Assembly: GCA_021769625.1 (NCBI GenBank)
Contig: JAETSN010000022.1
Coordinates: 1-58,635 of the forward strand
Direction: 5' to 3'
DNA: 58,635 nt
Source of the DNA: [Clostridium] symbiosum
GTDB taxonomy: Bacteria > Bacillota > Clostridia > Lachnospirales > Lachnospiraceae
A model generated the notes under the pieces. It did not search any database and was not told where the DNA came from. It was given only the letters and a program-made list of their open reading frames with translations. The first letter of the stretch is position 1. Every line of letters begins with the position of its first letter. A program made the position numbers and the translations under genes. This document shows positions 41,233 through 50,067 of this stretch, piece by piece.

Positions 41233-41721
41233 ATGAATAATCTTCCCCGATCTGTCCATACTTTTTCTATGAATATAAAAAAATCGACCGGAAAAACACA
41301 AAAAAACGAAGCCCCCATGCCGCTGTCAAGATTATTCCTTCACTGCGGCATCGCAGGCTGGTGCTTCGAGATCCTCTATACATCATTTAAAATGCTGCAG
41401 CGCCATGATTTTCAGCTGAAAGGAACCACTTCTCTATGGATGTTTCCGATCTACGGCTGCGCTGCCTTCCTGCGCCCGCTGTTTCGCATTACCCATACAT
41501 TATGGCTCCCTCTCCGCGGCACTTTATACGCGCTGCTCATCTTTTTGGGTGAATTCCTCTCCGGAAAGCTGCTCGATAAAAAGGGTTTTGAGCCCTGGGA
41601 TTACAGCAGGCACCGTCTCCGCATCGGCACCCATATCCGCCTGGACTTTTTCCCGAACTGGTTCCTCGCCGGACTGTTTCTGGAAAAATTCACGCTGAAG
41701 GACGGATTTCGGAAATTATAG
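41233..41721 (+). CDS. CmpB-type putative ABC permease-like membrane protein
   Basis: 162 residues, divergent from folC. The signature of the family is seen: LFLHCGIAGWCFEILYTSF, then TSLWMFPIYGCAAFLRPLF, LIFLGEFLSGKLLDKKGFEPWDYS and IRLDFFPNWFLAGLFLE. Four membrane helices are likely. No good ribosome site is found; starts at 41233, 41269 or the Met before PLSRLF are all possible. The family is called ABC-transporter permease-like but no ATPase is adjacent, so its role is unknown. A second, longer member lies at 51717-52649. Confidence 0.75.
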   Translation: MNNLPRSVHTFSMNIKKSTGKTQKNEAPMPLSRLFLHCGIAGWCFEILYTSFKMLQRHDFQLKGTTSLWMFPIYGCAAFLRPLFRITHTLWLPLRGTLYALLIFLGEFLSGKLLDKKGFEPWDYSRHRLRIGTHIRLDFFPNWFLAGLFLEKFTLKDGFRKL

Positions 41722-41785
41722 CGGGCGGATCAAAGCTGCCTTTAAAATCCGCACCGCAAAGCCGCCGCAGCCATATGCGCCCTGC

Positions 41786-42175
41786 TCAGTCCTCAAACCT
41801 GTCCGGTATGCCGTTTCCGTCTAAATCCACGTCGGCGTCAATGCTCAGGGTGTTCATCGTCCTGCGCTTCATCCTCGCCTCCTCGGACGCCTCCAAAATA
41901 AAATCTTTTATGGCTTTTGCATTTTTCACATGTTCTATGTACAGCTTAGGGTTTGTCGTATCGCCCGTATAACAGATGATCGTTCCGATTTTTAAGATCC
42001 TCTCCCACAGGGACGCGGATAGTTCCACATCCTGCACTTTGTACATATAACAATCGTTCTCCTTTGTGCTCAGAAACCCCGTATTGATCGTGATCATTTC
42101 ATCCCTGACCGTATATTTTGTGAAAGTCCAGGGCAGGCCAAAAAATAACAACCGTTTTCTTTCAATATATTCCAT
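41786..42175 (-). CDS. PH-like domain protein with EF-hand-like tail
   Basis: 129 residues. Residues 1-95 look like a bacterial PH domain (YIERKRLLFFGLPWTFTKYTVRDEMITINTGFLSTKENDCYMYKVQDVEL). The last 16 residues (DADVDLDGNGIPDRFED) form a single calcium-loop-like DxDxDGNGxxD motif as in EF-hand or dockerin-like proteins. There is no signal peptide. AGGAAGAG precedes the ATG. The combination suggests a calcium-dependent cytoplasmic adaptor, but this is speculative. Confidence 0.75.
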   Translation of the reverse strand: MEYIERKRLLFFGLPWTFTKYTVRDEMITINTGFLSTKENDCYMYKVQDVELSASLWERILKIGTIICYTGDTTNPKLYIEHVKNAKAIKDFILEASEEARMKRRTMNTLSIDADVDLDGNGIPDRFED

Positions 42176-42213
42176 TTTTCTCTTCCTTTCCTCGTTTATT
42201 ATGTCTCTGTATA

Positions 42214-42657
42214 TTATTTATCGCGCGAAGCTTTCTTGCTGTATTTTTCCTCACAGTATTTACACCGGTAAATTTCCTTCGCCTCATCGGCGAGTACAAA
42301 AATATGCGGAAGCTCCTGCTCTATGGAAGTAATGCAGCGGGGATTGTGGCAGTGGATCACATTTTTGATCTCCTTCGGCAGATGGAGCGCCATCTTCTCC
42401 ACGATCTCCCCTTTCTGTATCACATTGATCGTGATATTGTGATCGATATATCCCAAAATATCCAGATTCAGCATATTGATATCGCATTCCACCTTAATGA
42501 TATCCTTCTTTTTCATTTTATTGCTGCGGGCATTTTTGATGATCGCAACCGTGCAGTCCAGCTTATCAAGCTGCAGATACCTGTATATTTCCATACTTTT
42601 CCCGGCTTTGATATGGTCCATCACAAAGCCTTCTTCTATTTTTCCTACATTCAGCAT
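42214..42657 (-). CDS. pyrI: Aspartate carbamoyltransferase regulatory subunit
   Basis: 147 residues from the ATG at 42657 (MLNVGKIEEGFVMDHI), where GAGGAG lies 8 bases upstream. The N-terminal nucleotide-binding domain is followed by the zinc domain with its four Cys (CHNPRC and CKYC). It should bind ATP, CTP or UTP and regulate PyrB. It lies 100 bases after pyrB in the same direction. Confidence 0.95.
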   Translation of the reverse strand: MLNVGKIEEGFVMDHIKAGKSMEIYRYLQLDKLDCTVAIIKNARSNKMKKKDIIKVECDINMLNLDILGYIDHNITINVIQKGEIVEKMALHLPKEIKNVIHCHNPRCITSIEQELPHIFVLADEAKEIYRCKYCEEKYSKKASRDK

Positions 42658-42757
42658 GTCAAATTCTCCTCTTAGTTCCATAGATGCCAAATTTCTGCTG
42701 TTTAATTTCAGTTTTCAAGTAACCGTTCAGGCGTCCGGCTTTATCAACATAATAGCA

Positions 42758-43669
42758 TTACACCAGTCCCAGTAACGTCAAGATCAGCGCCATGCGGACA
42801 TATACCCCGTACTGTACCTGTTTAAAGTAGACCGCTCTCTCATCATCGTCCACCTCGACGGAGATCTCGTTCACCCTCGGCAGCGGATGGAGCACCAGGC
42901 AGTCTGGTTTTGCCAGATTCATCTTCACCTTATCCAGAATATAGAAATCCTTTAATCTCACATAATCCTCTTCGTTAAAGAAACGCTCTCTCTGTACCCT
43001 TGTCATATACAAAAGATCCAGCTCCGGGATACAGCTCTCCAGACTGATCACCTCCTCATAGGGGATCTTCTTTTCCTTCAGCATTTCTATAATATAATCG
43101 GGAACTCTCAGTTCCTCCGGCGAAATAAACTTAAAAGTGACATTCTCATAGCGCACCAGCGCGTGGATCAGGGAATGTACGGTACGCCCAAACTTCAGAT
43201 CCCCGCACAGGCCCACCGTAAAATTGCCGAGCCTCCCTTTCAGCGCGTGGATCGTCATCAGGTCCGTCAGCGTCTGGGTCGGGTGCTGGTGCCCGCCGTC
43301 CCCGGCATTGATGACAGGAATCGAAGAGTGGGAAGCCGCCACAAACGCTGCCCCCTCTTTCGGGTGCCGCATAGCACAGATATCCGCAAAACAACAGATC
43401 ACACGAATCGTATCGGAAACGCTCTCCCCTTTGGATGCAGACGAAGATGCCGCATCCGAAAACCCGATCACGCTCCCGCCCAAATTCAGCATGGCAGTCT
43501 CAAAGCTCAGCCTTGTCCTCGTGCTTGGTTCATAAAAACAGGTCGCCAGTTTTTTGCCTGCACAAGAGTGGGCGTACTTTTCGGGATTCCTTTCGATATC
43601 ATCCGCCAGCTCAAAAAGCGCGTCCAGTTCCTCCGTTGAAAAATCAAGCGGGCTCAATAAATGTTTCAT
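42758..43669 (-). CDS. pyrB: Aspartate carbamoyltransferase catalytic subunit
   Basis: 303 residues. The carbamoyl-phosphate loop [21 protein letters not shown], the SSASKGES loop (80s loop Ser and Lys), [20 protein letters not shown], and [12 protein letters not shown] are all intact. It makes carbamoyl aspartate for pyrimidines. With pyrI downstream the enzyme should be the allosteric holoenzyme. The 183-base leader up to the nitroreductase gene has several GC-rich hairpins (for example around 43755-43780) but no recognised PyrR-type site. Confidence 0.97.
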   Translation of the reverse strand: MKHLLSPLDFSTEELDALFELADDIERNPEKYAHSCAGKKLATCFYEPSTRTRLSFETAMLNLGGSVIGFSDAASSSASKGESVSDTIRVICCFADICAMRHPKEGAAFVAASHSSIPVINAGDGGHQHPTQTLTDLMTIHALKGRLGNFTVGLCGDLKFGRTVHSLIHALVRYENVTFKFISPEELRVPDYIIEMLKEKKIPYEEVISLESCIPELDLLYMTRVQRERFFNEEDYVRLKDFYILDKVKMNLAKPDCLVLHPLPRVNEISVEVDDDERAVYFKQVQYGVYVRMALILTLLGLV

Positions 43670-43852
43670 ATAACTACAGTACCTCCATTCCTGTTCCGCA
43701 GGCGGCCCCTGCGATATGTTTTAACCGGGCGGAAAAATTCTTCTTTCCCTGCCCGCCGCATCGGATGCGGTCGGCTTATACTGCCTCCCTCCTCCCCGCA
43801 CCCCGTGCGCACATGGAAAAGCGAAGGGATTAAGATCCCTCCGCCCTCATGA

Positions 43853-44392
43853 TCAACAAAATGATAATAATTCTTCCACCGGTTTTCTTCTCGGTGCGGC
43901 AGGCTCTTCCGCCGCATATCCCATCGGAATCAGGGCGGCTACTTCTCTGTCCTGCGGAATCTCCAAAATAGACGCTGCTTTTGCATCGTCAAAAAGACCC
44001 AGAATAACAGATGCTATCCCCTTTTCATAAGCTGCGAGGCAAAGTGTCTGGGATGCGATCCCCGCATCGTACATCTGCCACCTGTCGCCCTTTGCGGTGG
44101 AATAGGAACCGTCTCTCTCAAAACCGGAACGGTTTTTAATAATGGTGACTGCCATCACCATCGGGGCAGACTCCATGATCTTTCCGTTATTCGGCCACAT
44201 GTCGGTACATTCCTTCGCGAGCCTCTCTTTTTTCTCCCCCTCCACAGCAACAAATCGCACGATCTGCGTATGCTTCCAGCTTGGATAATAGGAAGCCGTC
44301 TCCACAATTTCGGAAAGAAGACTGTGATCGACAGCCTGATCCGTGAACTGCCGGACGCTCCTGCGCCCCAAAATACATTCTTTTGCGGTCAT
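43853..44392 (-). CDS. Nitroreductase-family flavoprotein
   Basis: 179 residues from the ATG at 44392, preceded by a GGGGGT ribosome site. FMN-binding patterns: RRSVRQFTDQAVDHSLL at the N-terminus, ASYYPSWKHTQ, then the SQTLCLAAYEKGIASVILGLFDD block and the C-terminal IPMGYAAEEPAAPRRKPVEELL. It is a short-form, probably dimeric enzyme using NAD(P)H; its physiological substrate is unknown. It ends 184 bases before pyrB in the same direction. Confidence 0.9.
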   Translation of the reverse strand: MTAKECILGRRSVRQFTDQAVDHSLLSEIVETASYYPSWKHTQIVRFVAVEGEKKERLAKECTDMWPNNGKIMESAPMVMAVTIIKNRSGFERDGSYSTAKGDRWQMYDAGIASQTLCLAAYEKGIASVILGLFDDAKAASILEIPQDREVAALIPMGYAAEEPAAPRRKPVEELLSFC

Positions 44393-44489
44393 TTCATACC
44401 CCCTTTTCCTGATATCCTGTTTGTGTTTCCAATTCCTATAAACAAGTATAACAAAAGGGGGTAAAGCTTTCAAGTTCCTTTTTCACAAA

Positions 44490-46217
44490 CTATCCTTCTA
44501 TGTAAAACTGTCCGGCAATGTCTTTCAGCTTATCCGCCTCATTCTGGCACCCTTTCACCATCTCCATATTTTCACCCATACGGTTCACCACGGCGGCGGT
44601 CTTTTCGGCAATATCCGATACGCCTATCGCAGACTCGTTGATCGTCTTGCTGATGCCCTCAAGCCCGTCGGTGATCACCAGAATCGTTTCGTTCAGCTGG
44701 ACGACGGATTGCTGAATGGATGTCATGCTGTTCTTCACCGCCACGGAATCTTCATTATACTGATTGCTCACATCATAGAACGCCTGATAATCCGGCACTA
44801 CCTGATTTTCCATGAACTGTGTCGTATCATGCAGCGTTGCGCCCATATCGCGCACCACCGTATTGACTTCCGCCACGATATTGTTGATATTCGCCACGGT
44901 CTCGGATGTCTGGTTCGCCAGATTGCCTATCTCCGTCGCAACCACCGCAAAGCCTTTTCCCGCTTCGCCTGCCCGCGCGGCCTCGATGGACGCATTTAAT
45001 GCCAGAAGGCTGGTCTGTGAGGATATCCGCATGATGACCTCTGTCAGCTCATTGATCTTTTCCACCGCCTTCGCTTCTTCTATCGTCTTTGCAGATTTTT
45101 TCTGCAGTGAGTCAAACATTTCCCGCGCCAGTTTTACGGACTCTGTTGCGGATCTCTTCAGGTCTGCCGCCCTGTTTTCGATCTCGCCCGACAGTTCCTC
45201 CCCTTCCACGGACATTTTCTGGATTTCGCCTGATTCATCTTTCATATCTTCTATGCTGGAAACAAGCGTCTGTGTGGTCGCCGTTGTCTCCTGCATGCCC
45301 GCCGCCAGTTCCTCGGTAGTGGCGGAATTATCCGTACAGGAATCGTTCACCTCCGAAGTGGTGAGCTGCAGCGTATGCACGATCTCATTCAGATGCTCGC
45401 TTGCACTGCTGATATCCCTGATCACATTCCGAAGGCTTTCCCGCATCGCCGCTACCGCTTTCGCCATGACGCCGCACTCATCCTTCCCCCTTGTGAGTTT
45501 TGTGCCCCACGGATGGTTGATAAATTTCAGCTCCGCCATCTCGTTGATCAGCAGCGTGATCTTCTTAAGCGGCTTCATCATAATCCCCGTCACGATAAAG
45601 ATCACCGCCGCGAGCAGGATCATCACCGCGAGCATTCCTTCACCGGAATTCACCACCATCGCCGTGATCCCGCTTAAGACTTCCTCCTCGTCCGTAGAAA
45701 TCACGATCACATCCTTCGTGGACAGTACGTAATATGAAGCATACTTTACCTTTCCGTTAAACTCATAGCTCACCACTTCCGGCTGCGGTATGATACCCGA
45801 CTGTATCTTTGCCACGACCTCTTTTATCACTTCATTCTCCACCGGCTCTCCAACCTTGCTCTGCGTCGGATGGTACAGCATGTTCCCGTCCGAGGAGACC
45901 ATATACGCGTAAGAAGACTCCGCCCCTTCCATTTTCGCATCCGCAAGGATCCTTGCATAAGCGTCATAATTTAATGCCCTGCCGTGCTGTTGGTACTCTG
46001 TGATCTCCGTTTCCATCCCGGCGGCATAAGCTTTGACAAGACTCAGCATAGAGTTCTGTGCCAGAGATGTCAGCTCCTCCTCGGCTCTCGGCACTGTCAT
46101 CTGCAGTACCATAAGGCAGGAGCAGAGCGCTCCGATCTGTACAAGCAGCATGATTTTGGTCCGCATGGAATGCAGTACGGACACTCTGTGTTTTGGTTTT
46201 GTCTGTTCGTTCGACAT
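44490..46217 (-). CDS. Methyl-accepting chemotaxis protein
   Basis: 575 residues. It has a short cytoplasmic N-terminus, membrane helix 1 (about 25-45), an outside Cache-like domain (about 50-190), membrane helix 2 (about 197-220), HAMP (223-275) and the signalling domain. The signalling tip reads SQTSLLALNASIEAARAGEAGKGFAVVATEIGNLA, as in all MCPs. No C-terminal CheR-tether pentapeptide is present (ends FYIEG). The start at 46217 is chosen over a near ATG that overlaps its own ribosome site. It is transcribed alone. Confidence 0.94.
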   Translation of the reverse strand: MSNEQTKPKHRVSVLHSMRTKIMLLVQIGALCSCLMVLQMTVPRAEEELTSLAQNSMLSLVKAYAAGMETEITEYQQHGRALNYDAYARILADAKMEGAESSYAYMVSSDGNMLYHPTQSKVGEPVENEVIKEVVAKIQSGIIPQPEVVSYEFNGKVKYASYYVLSTKDVIVISTDEEEVLSGITAMVVNSGEGMLAVMILLAAVIFIVTGIMMKPLKKITLLINEMAELKFINHPWGTKLTRGKDECGVMAKAVAAMRESLRNVIRDISSASEHLNEIVHTLQLTTSEVNDSCTDNSATTEELAAGMQETTATTQTLVSSIEDMKDESGEIQKMSVEGEELSGEIENRAADLKRSATESVKLAREMFDSLQKKSAKTIEEAKAVEKINELTEVIMRISSQTSLLALNASIEAARAGEAGKGFAVVATEIGNLANQTSETVANINNIVAEVNTVVRDMGATLHDTTQFMENQVVPDYQAFYDVSNQYNEDSVAVKNSMTSIQQSVVQLNETILVITDGLEGISKTINESAIGVSDIAEKTAAVVNRMGENMEMVKGCQNEADKLKDIAGQFYIEG

Positions 46218-46393
46218 GACCCGCATCTCCCTTTTCTCAATAGTGTCGGTTACGAAAATAACCCATAAAAAAATTATAAACTATTTTTTCCCGGAAGACT
46301 ACTGTTTTTTCTCGAAAGGCCACCATTTTTTCAAATATTTCCATAAATTCGCAGCAATTTATCCCGCCATACCGTATTTCCTGCCGCCAACAG

Positions 46394-47206
46394 TCAGCGT
46401 CCTTCTCCTGCGGAGAGCAGGATCCTGTCGTTATTCAGGCCGCTCCCCGCCTGCGCCCAGAATTTTTTTAGCAGGCCGTCCACGGTCATGTTTTCCCTCT
46501 CTTTTCCCGTGATGTCCAGAATGATCCGCCCGTCGTCCATCATCAGCGTGCGGTTTCCCGTCTCCAGCGCCTGATGCATGTTGTGGGTTACCATAAGACA
46601 GGTGATCCCCCGCTCCGCTACGATATCCTTTGTCAGTTTCATCACGTTCCCGGCGGCAGCCGGATCCAACGCTGCGGTATGTTCATCCAGCAGGAGGAGT
46701 TTCGGGGTCACCACCGTTGCCATCAAAAGAGTCAGAGCCTGCCTCTGCCCGCCGGATAAAAGCCCCACCGGTTTTTTCATCCGATCTTCCAGCCCCATAT
46801 GAAGAAGCACCAGCTTTTCCCGAAACAGCGCTTTCTCCTTTTTTGTGATCCTGCCGAAGGGGGAATGCTTCCCCGAAACGCGCATATAGGCGAGCGCCAT
46901 ATTTTCCTCTATCGTCATATGGGGCGCCGTGCCCAGAAGCGGGTCCTGAAACAGCCTGCCGATATTTTTGCTGCGCTGATATTCTTTCTGGAAGGTAATG
47001 TCCTCGCCTCCCAGGATGATCTGCCCCTCATCCACATAAAAGGCGCCGGTGACGGCATTGAACAAGGTTGTCTTTCCCGCCCCGTTGCTGCCCACGATCG
47101 TCGCAAAATCCCCGCTCCTCAGCTCCAGCGAGACGTTTTTCAGCGCAGCCTTCTCGTTCACCGTGCCGGGATGGAATGTTTTACTGATATTTTTGATAGA
47201 TAACAT
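46394..47206 (-). CDS. trpZ: ABC transporter ATPase (tryptophan-type, TrpZ-like)
   Basis: 270 residues. Walker A is VGSNGAGKTTLF, the signature is LLSGGQRQALTLL, Walker B is LLLDEHTAALDPAA and the switch His is in VTHNM. It is the third gene of a T-box-controlled operon, 7 bases after the permease gene. The family is the one paired with BPD_transp_2-type permeases and ABC_sub_bind lipoproteins. The name follows the trpXYZ convention and depends on the Trp specifier in the T-box. Confidence 0.88.
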   Translation of the reverse strand: MLSIKNISKTFHPGTVNEKAALKNVSLELRSGDFATIVGSNGAGKTTLFNAVTGAFYVDEGQIILGGEDITFQKEYQRSKNIGRLFQDPLLGTAPHMTIEENMALAYMRVSGKHSPFGRITKKEKALFREKLVLLHMGLEDRMKKPVGLLSGGQRQALTLLMATVVTPKLLLLDEHTAALDPAAAGNVMKLTKDIVAERGITCLMVTHNMHQALETGNRTLMMDDGRIILDITGKERENMTVDGLLKKFWAQAGSGLNNDRILLSAGEGR

Positions 47207-47213
47207 GTGTTCT

Positions 47214-48155
47214 TTATTCTCCTGTTCTGACTGCCGCTTTTTTCCGTATTTCCATCCTCTTTTTTGTGAATCCGGCCTTCTCTTTCAAATAAGGGAAAGA
47301 TATCGCCGCCGCCACGATAACGGCGCTCACCAGTTTCACCGCTTCCGCCGGCAGGCTGAGCCGCAGGGCGACCGCCATGATAAACCGATACAGACAGCTT
47401 CCGAGCACCACCCCCAGGATCCGTTTCAGCATGCCGCCCCTGCGGACCAGCGTATTGCCGATCATCAGGCTGGCCAGCGCGATGGTCACCTGCCCCGTTC
47501 CGAAATTGATATCGCAGGACTTCTGATACTGCCCCAGGACAGCGCCGGAAAGTGCCGTCAGGGAGCCGGAAATGCAAAGCCCCACCGTGATCATACGTCC
47601 GGGATTGATGCTCGAAGCCCTCACCATATGGGCGTTATCCCCTGTGGCGCGAATGGAAAGCCCCAGGGAAGTATTGAAAAACCATCCGAGGATCAGACAG
47701 GCTGCCAGCACGATCAGCCCTGCGATACCAAACTCATACCAGTCCCTGTATACCCCGTTCTCCGAAACTTCTTTCGCCATGCTGAACAGGGTCTCGCATT
47801 GAAACAGATTAATGTTGGAAGAAAAGCCCATCACCGCCAGATTGACGGTGTAAAGCCCGGTGTTGACGATAATGCCCGCCAGAATGGACTGCACCCCCAT
47901 CTTTGTCTGGAGAAAGGCTGTGATGAAGCCGGAGCAGACGCCGGCGCCCATCGCCATAAATAAGGCGAGTATCGGGTGCCCCGCCATCGTCACCACGGCA
48001 CCTGCCGCACAGCCCAAAGTAAAGCAGCCGTCCGTGGACAGATCCGCTATATTTAACAGATCAAACGATATATACAACGCTATGGCGATCAGGGAATAGA
48101 TGCATCCCAGCTCCAGCGCGCTCTGCAGGATAGACAATGTAAAAATGGTTGACAT
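47214..48155 (-). CDS. trpY: ABC transporter permease (tryptophan-type, TrpY-like)
   Basis: 313 residues with about eight to nine membrane helices, of the BPD_transp_2 (branched amino acid/sugar) type. Typical segments are LQSALELGCIYSLIAIALYISFDLLNIADLSTDG, FNTSLGLSIRATGDNAHMVRASSIN (cytoplasmic coupling loop) and ALASLMIGNTLVRRG. GGAGGAGGTCATC precedes the ATG. It follows the binding-protein gene by 67 bases. Confidence 0.9.
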   Translation of the reverse strand: MSTIFTLSILQSALELGCIYSLIAIALYISFDLLNIADLSTDGCFTLGCAAGAVVTMAGHPILALFMAMGAGVCSGFITAFLQTKMGVQSILAGIIVNTGLYTVNLAVMGFSSNINLFQCETLFSMAKEVSENGVYRDWYEFGIAGLIVLAACLILGWFFNTSLGLSIRATGDNAHMVRASSINPGRMITVGLCISGSLTALSGAVLGQYQKSCDINFGTGQVTIALASLMIGNTLVRRGGMLKRILGVVLGSCLYRFIMAVALRLSLPAEAVKLVSAVIVAAAISFPYLKEKAGFTKKRMEIRKKAAVRTGE

Positions 48156-48222
48156 GATGACCTCCTCCTCAGCCGGGACCGGTGCGGTTTTCCGTTCCCC
48201 GCCCCGGCCTGTTCTTTTTTGT

Positions 48223-49377
48223 CTACTCGAATTCCTTCGCTGTGGTGATCTCTTTCAGCTCGCTGCACATTCCCTCAAACATACTGTAGTCCAGCCCGAT
48301 CGCCTCCGCAGTATCCGTATTGATCGTGGCAATACCGTTATCCAGAGATATCACCGGGACTTCCCCGGGGTCTTTCCCGTTTACCAGAATATCAGCCACC
48401 ATATCGGCGGTGGCCTCACCCAGTTCCACATAGTTTACGCCGTAGCCGCAAAACGCACCGTTTAAGGCGAAGGAATCCGCCCCACCGAAGTGGGGGATCC
48501 CCGCTTCGATAAACTTTTCATAGATCGCCAGTTCCGCCGTCATGACGGTATTGTCGGTGGGTGTAAATACCGCGTCCACGCCAGCCGCCGCCAGCGCATC
48601 CGCCGCCAGCATCACTTCATCGTTGGTGGTTCCCGTTTTTTCCACCACTTCCACATTCTTTTCCTGACAGTATGCCTTTGCATCCTCTATCGGCACTCTG
48701 GAGGAATCTTCGCTCTTGTTGTAGAGCAGTCCCACCGTTTTGATCTCAGGGTCCGCCGCGAACATCAGATCCATGACCGCCCTTGTGTTGAGCGCATCCG
48801 ACGTACCGGTCACATTGGAACCAGGCGCCTCTAAAGAAGCCACCAGCTTTGCTCCCGCCGGATCGCTGACCGCGGAAAATACGACCGGTATCCGGCTTTC
48901 TTCCGTCGCAGCCTGCATGATCACCGCCGCCGGTGTGGCGATCGGCACGATCACATCCACCTCCTCTGCGATCAGCTGTTCCGCAATCTGATTCAGCATG
49001 GTGGAGTCCGCCTGCCCGTTAAAATTATAATCCTCATAATCAAAAGTGATGCCGAGCTCCGCGCCTTTTTCATCGAACCGCGCACAGAGGGCACTGTTGA
49101 TCTGGTTTAACGACGCGTCGTCCACAAACTGCACGATGCCGACTTTATAAACCGTCCCGCCGTCTGCCGCCTCGTTTGTGCCCTGTGAGGTTTCCGCCTC
49201 CGCTGTCTCCGTATTTCCGCTTTTTCCCGCGACGAACACAGAGGTCGGGCCGTCAGCACCGCCGATCGTATCCGCATGTTGGCAGCCTGCAAGCAGACCC
49301 GCCGCCGTCACCGCCGCCAGAAATATCCTGCCCGCTTTTCTCTCTGCCGTTTTCCGCAACATAGATTTTTCTCTCAT
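48223..49377 (-). CDS. trpX: Substrate-binding lipoprotein (tryptophan-type, TrpX-like)
   Basis: 384 residues from the ATG at 49377, after GGAGGC. A signal peptide ends in the lipobox LLAGC. The mature protein has an acidic linker (about 30-65), then an ABC_sub_bind domain: YKVGIVQFVDDASLNQI, the two lobes with VIVPIATPAAVIMQAAT, PVVFSAVSDP and NVTGTSD, and PHFGGADSFALNGAFCGYGVNYVELG. This family binds aromatic amino acids in several Firmicutes. Expression should depend on uncharged tRNA-Trp through the T-box upstream. Confidence 0.92.
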   Translation of the reverse strand: MREKSMLRKTAERKAGRIFLAAVTAAGLLAGCQHADTIGGADGPTSVFVAGKSGNTETAEAETSQGTNEAADGGTVYKVGIVQFVDDASLNQINSALCARFDEKGAELGITFDYEDYNFNGQADSTMLNQIAEQLIAEEVDVIVPIATPAAVIMQAATEESRIPVVFSAVSDPAGAKLVASLEAPGSNVTGTSDALNTRAVMDLMFAADPEIKTVGLLYNKSEDSSRVPIEDAKAYCQEKNVEVVEKTGTTNDEVMLAADALAAAGVDAVFTPTDNTVMTAELAIYEKFIEAGIPHFGGADSFALNGAFCGYGVNYVELGEATADMVADILVNGKDPGEVPVISLDNGIATINTDTAEAIGLDYSMFEGMCSELKEITTAKEFE

Positions 49378-49557
49378 AATTTTTGCCTCCATTCCAGTTC
49401 CGCAGATGCCGCTTCCAGTACACACTTTGGGCATCCGCTGTTTTCCGCATTCCGTCTTTGAAAGTTGTATGATGTTCAATCGAGCCGAGGAGATTTCCCC
49501 TGCTCGCCGCGGGGGGCGCACGCTGCGCAGACAACCAATTCCCCTGTGCGCCCCTGC

Positions 49558-49855
49558 GCATAAAAAAACGCCCCGGACATATTGTCCGAGACGGTAATAA
49601 ACAAAGTTATTATCGCGGTACCACTCGACTTGGTGTAAAAACACCCACTCTGTCATGTACTATCATACATGCCGGATTGATAACGGGTTCGGTTCCCGTC
49701 GCTCCCTACTGGCGGACATGCCGCTTTCCGAAGCGCCCTCAGAAGTCCATTCCATAACGTTCCCCGTACTGCAATCCCACCACCTGCAGCTCTCTGTGCC
49801 AGTTCCGGCTACTTACTACTCTTCCTCAACGGTTTGCAATATTTAATTCGGAAGT
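49558..49855 (-). promoter_or_regulatory. T-box riboswitch, tryptophan specifier
   Basis: The T-box core GAGTGGTACCGCGA (minus strand, 49614-49627) matches the conserved antiterminator sequence. In Stem I the specifier loop reads GAA-UGG-AC (49745-49752) with UGG at 49747-49749, the tryptophan codon. A terminator hairpin (GTCTCGGAC with GTCCGGGGC) and a run of seven T lie at about 49560-49592. Binding of uncharged tRNA-Trp should form the antiterminator and allow transcription of the transporter. The leader beyond the terminator (49378-49557) has GC-rich palindromes but no gene. Confidence 0.92.
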
Positions 49856-49882
49856 ATGCTCTTTTGATCCTTCCTGTTCTAT

Positions 49883-49911
49883 ACTTTAGTACGACAAAGT
49901 ATTTTTGTCAA
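49883..49911 (-). promoter_or_regulatory. Promoter of the T-box transporter operon
   Basis: TTGACA (49906-49911), a 17-base spacer and TAAAGT (49883-49888) on the minus strand, about 25 bases before the T-box Stem I. Confidence 0.7.
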
Positions 49912-50067
49912 CCCTTTTTCTCTGCAGATCACGATCAATACAGCACTTTTTGCAACTTTTTTCTCACTTTATGCCATTGTATTCCTTTCCGCATTTTTTT
50001 ATACTTTATACAACGTTATATTTACGGGCTCAAATTTACAGATGCAGCTATGATAAAGGAGGCAGTT

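Noticed and set aside
43670-43852. PyrR-type attenuator before pyrB
   Set aside because: Several GC-rich hairpins are present, but I could not find the conserved PyrR-binding sequence or a clear terminator/antiterminator pair.
44812-45732. 306-residue plus-strand reading frame within the chemotaxis receptor gene
   Set aside because: It is the complement of the conserved MCP signalling domain; serine-rich nonsense composition and no start signals.
49686-49706. tRNA T-arm-like GGGTTCGGTTCCCG
   Set aside because: It lies inside the T-box leader and forms one of its helices. No acceptor, D or anticodon arm surrounds it.
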